Assembly (NCBI GenBank): GCA_023634235.1
Contig: JAMKCF010000012.1
Coordinates: 6,492,329-6,556,328 of the forward strand
DNA from: Pisaster brevispinus
Taxonomy: Eukaryota; Echinodermata; Asteroidea; Forcipulatida; Asteriidae
DNA: 64,000 nucleotides
Direction of reading: 5' to 3'
Position numbers and translations under genes: made by a program. Numbering within the stretch: the first letter of the stretch is position 1; each line of letters opens with the position of its first letter. Positions 12,101 to 24,100 of the stretch are shown one piece after another. Below the pieces are notes generated by a model. That model saw nothing but the letters and a program-made list of their open reading frames with translations. It was not told the origin of the DNA and searched no databases.

Positions 12101-15100
12101 CAAATGCAACTTTAACCGATTTTACAACCAAAATAACCTGTATTGAATCGTTGTAATAGTAACATAAACTTGTAGGTACAACTCTCAACATGTATGCCAA
12201 AATTTACCTTGTAAACGTTGCCTCCACGATTTTCATCCATTGGGTAGGTCAGTCCTTGTGTGTGGGCACGCGTGCACGCCACACAGCCGCGCTATGTATT
12301 TATTAAAGCTTAGCTCTTATTGGTGATTAAAAGTCCGGAACTGAATCTCATCCAATCAGCAAACACTTTACAACACTTGAAAGTATATTGATTTTTTGTG
12401 CAAATACCGTTTGAACTGCTAAAATCGACCGACGGATGGCGCTGTTTCACTTTTCTGAATAAAACAAGCAACAAATTAGGTGGCACACGCATTGTTAAAA
12501 ATGCATCTGGTCTGTTTTTAAATCACCCCAGTCCGGTCTAAAGTCACAATTAAATTGTTGTAAATTGCCATACAAATGAAAAAGAATTGTTTTCCTAATT
12601 AAATGTGTTTGAACTGTGAAGATTTATCACAAACAACGAAATTTATTCGGTTTTGATGCTGAAAAATGGGGGAAAAGTATATGGAGCGCGCATGTTTGCA
12701 AACATTGCGCGTGTTTTTGGCCGCAACGTTTCCATATGCATACATTATTTTGGCGGGAAATGGCATAAGAATTCTCCACGTTTAACAAATATATATATAC
12801 TCTTGTTATTGTTATTGTTATTATTATTATTACATCTCTAGTAATGATATGACAGACTCTCTGGAAGGGACTGCTAGGCTTTTTTTACCTCAAAAGATTG
12901 TTTTTTTTCCATTATTTTATTTGTAAACTGAATTTTGATTTTCAGCTCTTTCTTTGACCCACCCATCGGTAGTTTTTAAAAAAGCTTATTAATTATTCTG
13001 AAAGTTTGGGACTTACTTTTCACATAATATGCTACAAAAAGACTTTAGGTCTCGGAAAAATGAAAACGTCAACTTCTTTCGTAACAATTCCTAGTCGAAT
13101 TTTACTAAATTTATATAAATTTTACGCGCGCGTACTTGTGTACGTTTTTTTGTTTACTCAAGGCATGTCTTTTCAAATACCTTGTGTCCCTCGTTGGACG
13201 GCATGTACGGGTGAAACAAAGCAGAGCACAGTACGCGCATGCCTGCGCAAAGTACAAAATGGAATGAAGTACAAAATGGAATGTCCTGATGAATGTTCCC
13301 TAGGGGGTGCTGTTTGTCAATTAATTGTGTAACGTATTTTTGACATGGTATTACAATGGTTTGTAACAAGTAGATGTACACCATAGAAAGTGTTGTCAAA
13401 ATTACAAACCATGGCAAAAACATGTCGAAAATACGCTAAACATTTAATTGACAAACAGCGCCCATAGTTTCCGTTAGTTGTTTGGCTGCCAGCAAAAAAA
13501 TTAAGGGGCTCTCTGAAGTTTTTGCAGTAGTAATTTACTGTGAGCGAGCCCTGAAAAGTTTGGCGGATGTACACATGCCGTATGACGTGAAGTTGTTAAT
13601 CCCAGGACCTCCTGTTTTCATGTGCTGATTTGTTTTGTAGATCACCAGTGTTGTAGTCGAGTCCATGACCTTCGAGGCCAAGGCCCAGTTCGAGTCATGG
13701 GTCTGCAAGGCCGAGGCCAAGACCGAGTCACAGTACTCGAGGCCGAGGCCAAGGCCAAGGCCACAGTGTCCGAGGCCAAGGCCGAGGCCAAGGCCAATTA
13801 AATTATTATAATATTATGCACACACATACGAGTAGAAAAAAAGCAAACGTTTACGCAAAGGTGATACTTTGAAACAGTTTTATTATTTCACCACAGTGAA
13901 GGTACAATGAGATTGACAAACTGCGAGCGTTTACATGTAGGGACACCTTGCCTTGGATTGGGCAATTTGGGCAGTTTTGTGATGTAAAAGGTGTTTTTTG
14001 TGATATGAAATATGGTCGGAAAGATATTTTAGAAGTAGAATTTAATGATGTAAACAAAATATGCCTCAAAATTGTGTGATTTTTCCTTTTACTTCGTGGA
14101 CTAACACGGAGTAAAAGGAAAACCACACAATTTTGAGGCATATTTGTTTGGATCATTATCAGTCTGATCATTATATTCTAATTTTAAAAGATCTTTCCAG
14201 CCATATCCATTTCATAACAAACGCTTTTATAGCTCAAATCGCCCAATCCGAAGGCAACGTGTCCCTTTAACATTCCAAATCATAGATTGTATTATGTATT
14301 TTACCAGTACTGTATCTTCACTCCTCATAGTACATGTTCATTACACTTTAAAAACATAAGGGTTTCCAAAGCATTCGTATCTAAATACATTGGGCTGGTT
14401 TCTATGCCGCGTCATTACTTTCAGTAATGCCGGTAACGAGCAGGAGCCAGTCTATTTCAAATCTGCAATCTTTGGGGTCCGGTTGTGCACGTTAGTTGTG
14501 TCTTTTGCGCTCGTAAAGTATGCGCAATTTCGTTCCGCGAAACCTCAGGAGTCCGCTTCAGTAATTGTATTTTTTCTCGAGATAATTTTTTTTTAAAAGT
14601 AAATGGTGGGAAATTTGAGTAGAAACTGGCGGCCTCGAACCGGCCTCGGCTTATTCTTCGAGGCCAGAAGGTGCCGAGGCCAAGGCCAAGACCGGTCATG
14701 ACAAGGGGAGGCCGAGGCCGAGACCAAGGCCGTCCAAAGTCGGCCTCGAGACCGGCCTCGAGGCCGAGGCTGGCCTCGAGACCTCCAACACTGTAGATCA
14801 CCAGATGTTTTAGGTTCAAATCCACGCCATGTGTATAATTTTGTTTTTGATTTTTTTTTCAGACATCAAATTATTTTCTGTGTATTTTTGTTTGCCCGTC
14901 TTTATAGCTCATTTCCTTGTCTGTTGTTTTGATCTTGTTTGTCTTTAGGCTGCTGTACAAAAATCTATGCTTCACCTAAACCTAAATGTTGATTGACCTG
15001 TCGTAATATCGTCAAAACATTCTTTTGATTTTTGTTTAATGTCAGTAGGCCTAATTAATTTATTATTTACCAACTAATGGCAGCCTTGAAATGAAACAAG

Positions 15101-18100
15101 TGTGAATGATGTCAGATATTAACTTATTATTTAATTGTATGTGTTATATTATTTCATAATTCGGGTGGAACAAAGACAAAATTACTAGAGCCAAATTTAA
15201 ACCAACAACCTCTGGTTAAACGTGCCAGCGCTCTACCAACTGAGCTATCTAGCCCTATGTTGGTGGTCTCCCTATTTTGCCAATATCTTGGGGAGACCTC
15301 TATCATAAGGCTACGTAGCTCGGTTGGTAGAGTGCCAGCACATTGAAACCGGAGGTCATTTGTTCAAATCTCGCTAGTCAATGTTTCTTTGTTCAACCCC
15401 AAACTATTTTTAAACATTTACCTAGTCAGTTTCCCTTGCATTTTATAACTTGATATTTTATTTTATACGTAACCAGTTCGTCAGATGTTGAGCAAAGACA
15501 AAAGATAGAAATGTCCTACACTGGTCAAACAGTGACTGTCACAATGCCAGGGGATACCACTGTACATGACTACAAGAACTTTGGGCTGTGGTGTGTCCAG
15601 GCCAGACAAAACTTTGGCAGTATCGACTTCAATCCAACTACGATCAATGTTCCAGCTGTCCTGGAACCTATCTCATCCCTGGTATGTAAATATTTTACTC
15701 CTAATCATGCTGCAGATTTAATTGGGTGTCAACATTTGAAAGTTGTACTATTTTGAAAACTTGTATTGCTCTTCAGTTTGCATATTTCAACAAAACTGGA
15801 AGAAAATCACTTTGGAATGAGAGAGAGAGTGTGGTGTAATTATTTGATGATCAATGCATTTAGTACTCTCAATTTTCAACCCTCTTTTTGTGACTCGAGT
15901 CTCAGCGGCTAAAGACTGGTTTGCCTTTAACTTTTCAAACTAACACAGTCCGTCATTTTGTGAAGTCAAAACAGTGGTTCAGCAGACCATGCTAGTTCAT
16001 AAAGTAACAGGAAAAATCATCTAATATTGTGGGATATCTATATGTGCATTATATTATGTTCTACTTCTAAAACATCTTTCCAACCACGTTAATTTTATAA
16101 CTTTTATAATTGTTTATATTTTCATAGACGCAAAGTGCCCAATCCGAAGGCAATGTATCTAATTGATGTTTAACAATCATTGTTGATGTTGGTCATCACA
16201 TGATGGTAACCAAAATAGATTGTTCAAATTTTAGACCGGACATTTGATGACAGAAGCATTCACCTTTATGAAATATTATGAAGAGATTTCTCTGTTCACA
16301 AAACAATTGCCCACTATTTACACATTATAACCCCCATTAGGGTCTCTCTACAAAGCCTGCCAAGTACAACAGAATGCAACACAGTTGAAATGAGAAACAT
16401 GCCAAATGCAACAAAATGCAACAAGGGATATTGTTGCATTGTGCAGGCATGCTGTTTGTGAAAGGACTGAGCAAAGGGAGTTTGCCCTGCTAAATGCAAC
16501 AGTATGCACATAAGTGTAATGTTTAACTGTTGTTATACAGTCTTTTGAATATGATTTGAATTATGATTCTTACCTAATATTACATCATACCTCTCAATAC
16601 TTTTCCCATAAAAAATATTTTGAAATACCCATTATAAGTTGTTCAGATACAATAGAAGCACCCAAACCTATATGAAGTCACTTCACTGCTAAATGCAACA
16701 CATTCAGTCAAAAAATGACATCTGAGTTGACTGCCAAATGCAACAGATCACAACAACTATTACCATTTGGTGCATATTGTTGCATTTAGCATGGTTAGGG
16801 ATAATGGATTCTTCTTTCAGGAATTGTGTTTATTTTTTACAACTACCATCTGACCATACTGTTTCTGCTTCCTCGCTTCAAGCGATCTTATACTCATTTG
16901 TGGTTTGCTACATCTCTTCTTTGAACATTGTCTAGGATTACCCAAACTGCGTGGTATTGAAAACGGATGAGTTCCAAGTCCAGTGGAGAATCGTAGGCGC
17001 CATGATTGAAGTGGAGCTGGCGAGCCATGTCAAACCGGGGGACTATATGGCGTTCGGGTTGAGCGGCTCCAATACCATGACCCTCATGGATGGGTCTGAC
17101 GTGACGGTTGCATGGATGGATGAAAGGAGCATTCCCAAGGTGGCTGATTACAACTTGCAATCAAAAGCTCAGGTAGACATCCTCAATTCTCTTTCTTTGA
17201 ACCATATGGCCTACTTTTAGTAGTGCAGTATCTGGCAAGTGAGCTGACCAACCCATTCATAACCAGTCAACTTTACTGGTTGTGTATGGCCAATGGTGGC
17301 CAGGGCTGACTTTAGTGTCAGGCCAGTAAACTCATGAAGGACAAGCCCAGCGGCCTTGTATTTTAAAATTGAATAATAATACTTCACTGTGGTTAGTGGA
17401 GTATTTTTAAGTCACAAAATTTGATGTTCAAAAGTTGGCTTTGGGTCTGATAAATATCTTTCATTTCTGTCGAGTATTGAAGTATATTCACCCAAATTAG
17501 ACAAAATGGGATAAATCTTCTCTGGGTGCTTGTTCAAAGATAAAAAATGGAGGATATTGAACGATTGAGTACACCTGTAGGCAGAAAAGGCCCAGGAACA
17601 TAAAGAGTTAAAGAAATGAAGGTAATGCAGACATAGAAGGCATAGCTCTTGTTTGGACCAATCCTCAACAAGATGTAGGGATTCTGCAATCGTCTTAATG
17701 GGGCATTGCCTTAAAATCTCTCAGAATGTTGCTGTTTGGAATAACTCCTTATCCATTTCAAGAGCTGTTCATGCACAAAAACACCTGCGGTGTGTTGTTT
17801 TAAGTGAGTAGTGGTTAAAAACAACAAAACGTGAACTTGCCTCTTGAGATACAACCAGCGGAACATGCAGTCTGCCATTTTGTGGAGTCAAACATTTGGT
17901 TCTACAAAATCGTGGCTCGTGGTCTGTCATGAAAGTACACGAAAAACCACACAATTTGAAGGGATATTTATGTGAATCATTGTATTCTACTTTAAAAGAT
18001 ATATATTTCCAACCATATTAACGGCCTTGATTACTGTCTTACACCCGTTTATGTGCAGTCTTTTTGTGTATGTCCGTCATTTGTCTGTCTATCTACATGT

Positions 18101-21100
18101 ATAGGCTGGGGTACAAATCTGTTGCTTCACCCCGGACCTAGATGTTACCATTCGATTTATGTTCACTATCATATCAACTTCTTCCAATTAAGTCCACTGT
18201 TTGGAAAAAGTAATTTCCATGGAGTAACAGGTGTTAGTTGTCAGATGAAAAGGATGTTTTATGCTAGCCTCTTTCTTTAATGGAGCTTTCCCGTAATGGC
18301 ATTGAAATAAATGTAAGTGTGAATTTCATAACAAATGTTTTTTTTTATTCCAAAGTGCCTGCCCATCTCAACGGCAGTGTGCCCTTTTAATGTTCCTTAT
18401 TTTTTCAGAGGGTTTCGTCTTCAACATTCAGAATGAAAAAAAAAAACCCAAAACATACAATTCTTGGCCCAGCGATAATAAAAATTTAAAACAAGATGAG
18501 TTACCTGACTTTGACTTATTTCCTTCATGCAGTGTGGTCTCGATAATGGGCGTGGTGCATGCCCAGATGATATTCCCAGTGTCAACGGAACGAGCGATTC
18601 CAACTTTAAAAGTCTCTTATTCGGAAACGGAATCACAAGGATTTCATACTCTCGTCTCCTTGACACAGGTAAACTGGTGGCCCCGTAGAAGGACATAAAT
18701 TTGTTGCATCCGCATGACTGTCAAAATTGGCAGTCTATACAGGGCACATTAAAATGTTGTTTTGATGACCTGAAAGAAGAATAATGGAAACAAGATGTCA
18801 AACAAAAGCTCAAGTTGGAATCGTTTAATACAAGTGTGGTAGTGGTCATCACTGGTATAAGAATGAAATAATATCTCAATCAAATCTGAATCCATAATTA
18901 AAGGTTAGTCTTAGGATTATACATACATTTGTACTCACTTCCCTAGGATACATTGAAACATAATTCCAAACTTATTCTAACTAATAACTTATGACCAAAT
19001 CTTAACTGTTGTCAACAAAATTCTTGTTCTGAGAATAACATTATAAGCAAATACCTTACTCCAATACACTTCTTGTAACAAGTGGTTAACATACATGGCT
19101 TGACCTAGCTCTATGTTTAACCATCAAGAATAAGCTAATTAAATATTCACAAGAAAAAAAGGTGTTCTTGCTTCATAGTCTCAACATAGGAAAAACCTTT
19201 CTCATGGTCTCAAAAAGCATTAATCAAAAGATAAACAATCTTGGACAGCTAGTAAAATCTAGTCTCTTCTTAGAATTAGCAATGTCGAACTGATCACATA
19301 CCAATTATTGAAACCTACTGAGTAATACAACTACACTTCACCCAGTGCAACATATCGATAACTACAATGCTGAGTGATTCCATATACACACATACAGTAG
19401 TTGCAGTATAATTGATAATCTCACTGCCTGCACTGCAGCAACTCTACTCAGCTAAACAATCTTCCACCCTTCCAGCACAGGGGCTGGGTGGTCTTAACGA
19501 GATAAGATCTAATACCTAAACTGTACAATAAACAATGGTCTGTGGCTATGGGTACACATGTATAGAGTTTGGTCACAGTACTGGGTTTAACAGTACTTCC
19601 AAACTAAATTATACCTGAAGAAACACTACACTTTCCTGTAAATACTCTATTTAAGGGAAGAATATGGCATCCTACAAATAAAGTTGACTTACTAAAAGGA
19701 AACTTATAAAAGTTGTACATTAACCAATCAAGAGGTTATCTTTAAATACCAAGTAACATCAAAGCAGTATTTCGAGAAAGCAACCTTAATTGATCTAAAT
19801 AAAATCATTATCACAGTAAGTTGAGGATAGAATTAATAAAATGTAAAGGTTTCCAAAACACATCTCAACTGTCTTTCAAGTCAGAAATAACTATAGTCTG
19901 TAACTTTAAAATTAAAACTCAAAGATGTCTTCAAGTTGCTGACTAAAATCAGGACACATCTAAGATAACTTGTAAGTGTATCTTTCTATGAACTAGCATA
20001 ATGAAAATAAGAAAGAAATATAAAATCAACATACCTGAAAGAAGAATAATGGAAACAAGATGTCAAACAAAAGCTCAAGTTGGAATCGTTTAATACAAGT
20101 GTGGTAGTGGTCATCACTGGTATAAGAATGACCAACTTCCTGTACACATGTACCTCTTGTTGATGTGGCAATCTTGGACTGGTCCATTATTCTATGGGTA
20201 GGGAAAAGGTTTACTACAAATTGAAAAAGGGGGGGGGGGTTATTTCAATGGAAATTTCGGGCATCTCTACAAATTGTTGTCAGTATAAGCCTGTATGTCC
20301 GTGCACACTTTAAAGGTTATACAGAATTGTTAGAGATTCAAAAACTGCAGTGTTTAATTTTTAGTCTGAAAAGCTTTACTAATGTTTACTGATTATGAAG
20401 TTCATACCAGAACCATATTTTTTCTGTGAAAATTTCCCTTCGAAATGATGTCATAAATTAAAAAAAAAAACTAACTGAAAAATAATGCAACATCTGGTTT
20501 GGGTCGTTACAACCAAATTGAAGGACAATGTGTTTCCATGCTAAAAACTGTGCATGATTTTTCACTATTTTCTCCTGACTCACACAATCGAGCCCAAATG
20601 TTTAAAGGAATTTGTTATTTCATGTAGAACTTATGGTTGACCACACAAGACATGAACATTGTCTGTGACTACAATTGTGTCAGCTCTACCAATCCTGTAC
20701 AGTACCATTCAAACACTCTTTGGGCAGTTTCAGGTACTTTATAAAAAAAATATAAATAAATTGAGCCTTAGAAAAATTGCTGAGGTATACAAAAGGTTGC
20801 CAAGTGATCTTTTTTGTAATTTTTGTGGGTCTGACTCTGTTTAAGTGAAAATTTAAAAAAAGCTCTTGTATTCTGTCGGTAATTGATGGACACATCGCTA
20901 GGGCACTATTTGGTCGGGCTAACTTTTTCTATGTACAATTAAACAAAACAGTGCACTCCTATAGTGTCCACCATATCTAAAAAAAAAAAAAAACTAATGA
21001 TTTTGGGCCCTGTTTATTTTCATTATGGCAATCAGAATAATCACAACACTAATACACAGCTCTTATATTAGTGCTTTATCACACCTGATGGGCGTCTCAA

Positions 21101-24100
21101 AGTGCTCAGTATTTTCCTACAAGGTAGGTAAAGCTACTTGTTGAAGTATGAGACCTATTCCTTTACATAGCACCATGTAATGGTTTACAAGGTGATGTGG
21201 CGCAATATGTAGCCGATCAAACCAGGAACACCGGGGCGAACCCCTTCTCTTTACGATAAGTGCACTGGGTTCTTTTACGTGCATTACACAACACATGGGA
21301 CCTACGGCTTTAGGTCCCATCCGAAGGACAAAGCAATAATGGTTAAGTGTCTTGCTTAAGGACACAAGTGTCACGACCGGGACTCGAACCTACACTTGCC
21401 CTGCTGATTAGAAATAACGAAATTGTGATTTGGGGTTGGGATTCTTCAAGCAACTGGCTCTAGTGTGATAGGCACTAGTGTGATTGGCACTAGTGTGATT
21501 GGCACTAGTGTGATTGGCACTATAGTGTGATTGACACTAGTGTAATTGGCTCTAGTGTGATTGGCACTAGTGTAATTGGCACTAGTGTAATTGGCTCTAG
21601 TGTGATTGGCACTAGTGTGATTGGCACTAGTGTGATTGGCACTAGTGTGATTGGCACAAGTGTGATTGGCACTATAGTGTGATTGGCACTAGTGTAATTG
21701 GCTCTAGTGTGATTGGCACTAGTGTAATTGGCACTAGTGTAATTGGCTCTAGTGTGATTGGCACTAGTGTGATTGGCACTAGTGTAATTGGCACTAGTGT
21801 GATTGGCACTAGTGTGATTGGCACTAGTGTAATTGGCACTAGTGTAATTGGCTCTAGTGTGATTGGCACTAGTGTGATTGGCACTAGTGTGATTGGCACT
21901 AGTGTAATTGGCTCTAGTGTAATTGGCTCTAGTGTGATTGGCACTAGTGTGATTGGCACTAGTGTAATAGGCACTAGTGTAATTTGCATTAATGTAATTG
22001 GCACTTGTGTAGTTTGCATTAATGTAATTGGCATTAGTGTGATTTGTATAACCAGTAGAGTCTTCAGGGTAAACATTTTCTTAATTGTTTCTGACTTCTG
22101 AAGTAATCTGTTTGCTCGTTTTTCCAGGTGACAGCACTGATCAGGTGATACCCACTGATCGTGATGTTTACATCTCCTGGGCTATCGGACCCATAAACCC
22201 TGACGGACTAACTGCTAAACATACTTCTGCCCCAACAGGTAAATGCAGTTTAATTACTGTACAAATAAAAGGATCGTTTTTTAATTTTTGTGGGGGCCAC
22301 TTACTCATTCGCCTGAAATAGTTTCTTCTTGATTGAGGAATTGGCACCATGGAGACTGGCCACTTCAACTGGGTTGACTGTCACAATCTCTTGGGATATA
22401 AACTTCAGTCCCTGGCCATGGTGGTAGCCAAGGCACTTTACTCCCGTCTCTTGGATTGAAGCCAGATGGCAAGTCCTGTTGGAAGCCAAGACACTTATTC
22501 CTAGGAATGAAACAGGGGGATCCCTTAACAATTCTGCGGGATATAGCTAGGAGCTTAGGAATTGCAATCCCAGTCGGAAGCCTAAGCACTTCACTCCAGT
22601 CCCGTACGTGGAGTGGAATTAAGCCAGGTGGCAACGTCTGTGGGAATTAAGCCAAGGCACTTAATTATTCCTTGGACTGAAACAGGGTTTTCCCCACCAT
22701 AGGCTTTCAAAAAGAGACAAAGGGTACTGGAATTCAGGCTCCAAATCTCCCCTTTTCCTGGGGTTTATTGTGCATTCTCTAAATCCAGACCTCCGCCCTT
22801 TTGTTGTAAAAACAAAGAGGACGAGAGATTGATAGGCCGCCACTATTGGTTTTCATTGTATTCGGTATATTGGAGGCAAGTTCAAGATTCCAGCATACCA
22901 CGGGCGGATTTTTCGGCCTTGGCTCACAGCCAAGGTTTGGCCTATTCATGAAGAAGGCATTCCATAATTTCTCAAAGAAAACAAAAAATTGCGGGAGCAT
23001 CTTATGAGAATGTTTGTTGTCTTTACTTTGTTTAGTCAGGTTATGATTGCATTGACAATAATCTTTTTTTATATTTTTTATGATTCGGTTGTTCCAGTAA
23101 AATAAAATAAAAATAATATTGCGCACTGGCAGGGTAAGAAATGTTTAGATACCATCATAAAGTGGCTAAAGGCAAAGTATACCTTTGGTTTTTGGATGCA
23201 TTCGATTGTTTTAATCCTATATAATCCTGTGAAATAAAAATCATTTCAAAAGGTGGTTATGTTTTTGAGATATTGCTGAAAATCTAGAGTGAATATTTCC
23301 ACGCAGGAAGAATAATCCCTAAATAGAATACACCATCTAAAAACTTTTCTGACAGTAACGCTTCTCAGATTAAAAAATACCAAAACATCAAAGCCAGACA
23401 TTAACAGCTCCTTGAAAAATGTACTATTTACCTCTCGATTTGTGCCTTCTTTGTGTAGATAATCCTAAGATTAACTTTGGTATCAGTACTCCTTCAACGT
23501 GTCCTATGTTATCGTCTGGGGATGAGGGGCCCAATCTGCCGGCATGGAAGGCCTTGGAGATCAAGGACCAGACCTCTTTTGTCGTTGACATTGGTCAGTC
23601 TGGCGGAAAGCGTGGCTACACAGGAATCACAGGTAAGTTTATAATGACGACCCGAAATCTTAACTCACGATGATCAGGGTTTTTTTGTCCTGGTATCTCA
23701 ACACTAAAAAAGGCTCCTTACAACAAATGTATCTTGATGTTATTAACAATAGGGAGATCACCAGCATTTACATTTCTCTTAAACAAAGCCCCTTTTCCAG
23801 TGTTCTTGTTATGCCATTTTTTTTAAATTTTTTAGGTAAGATAATCTGACCAGAGTGTTAAAAAAACAAATACATTGTCTGCATGTGAATGGAAAAAAAA
23901 AGTTTTAAAAACATTGAAATTATCACATTAAAGCTTAGAAAATGTAATGTTTTACTCTCTGGTAGATTTCAATCTTAAAAGTCCAGATTTCAAATGGGGT
24001 GGGGACACCTGGGGGGTACGGACATTAAATATTTAGTTACGCCACTGACAGTAGGGGGTGGGGGATCACTTGAACCCCCCAAAAAGCATATTCATTTTAA

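Larger units (their letters stand above)
7368..15476 (+). other. 8.1-kb Skeletor intron holding an antisense gene and nested elements
   Basis: Holds the antisense gene (8496-12240), a 162-bp snapback element (13303-13464), a 1.15-kb element with GAGGCC-rich ends (13647-14792) that itself contains a foldback (13940-14265), and two head-to-head SINEs (15165-15420). The rest shows nothing coding. Confidence 0.7.

Noticed and set aside
13673..13797. GAGGCCAAGGCC tract as a coding repeat
   Set aside because: Low-complexity subterminal repeat of a mobile element; no start, stop or splice pattern supports coding.
15295..15385. Possible tRNA gene on the plus strand
   Set aside because: Shares leader and tail with two other copies, so it is a SINE; the acceptor stem does not pair.
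21672..22101. Long open frames on both strands with repeated TSVIG or VPITL peptides
   Set aside because: They are translations of the 15-bp minisatellite, which keeps all frames open because 15 is divisible by 3.
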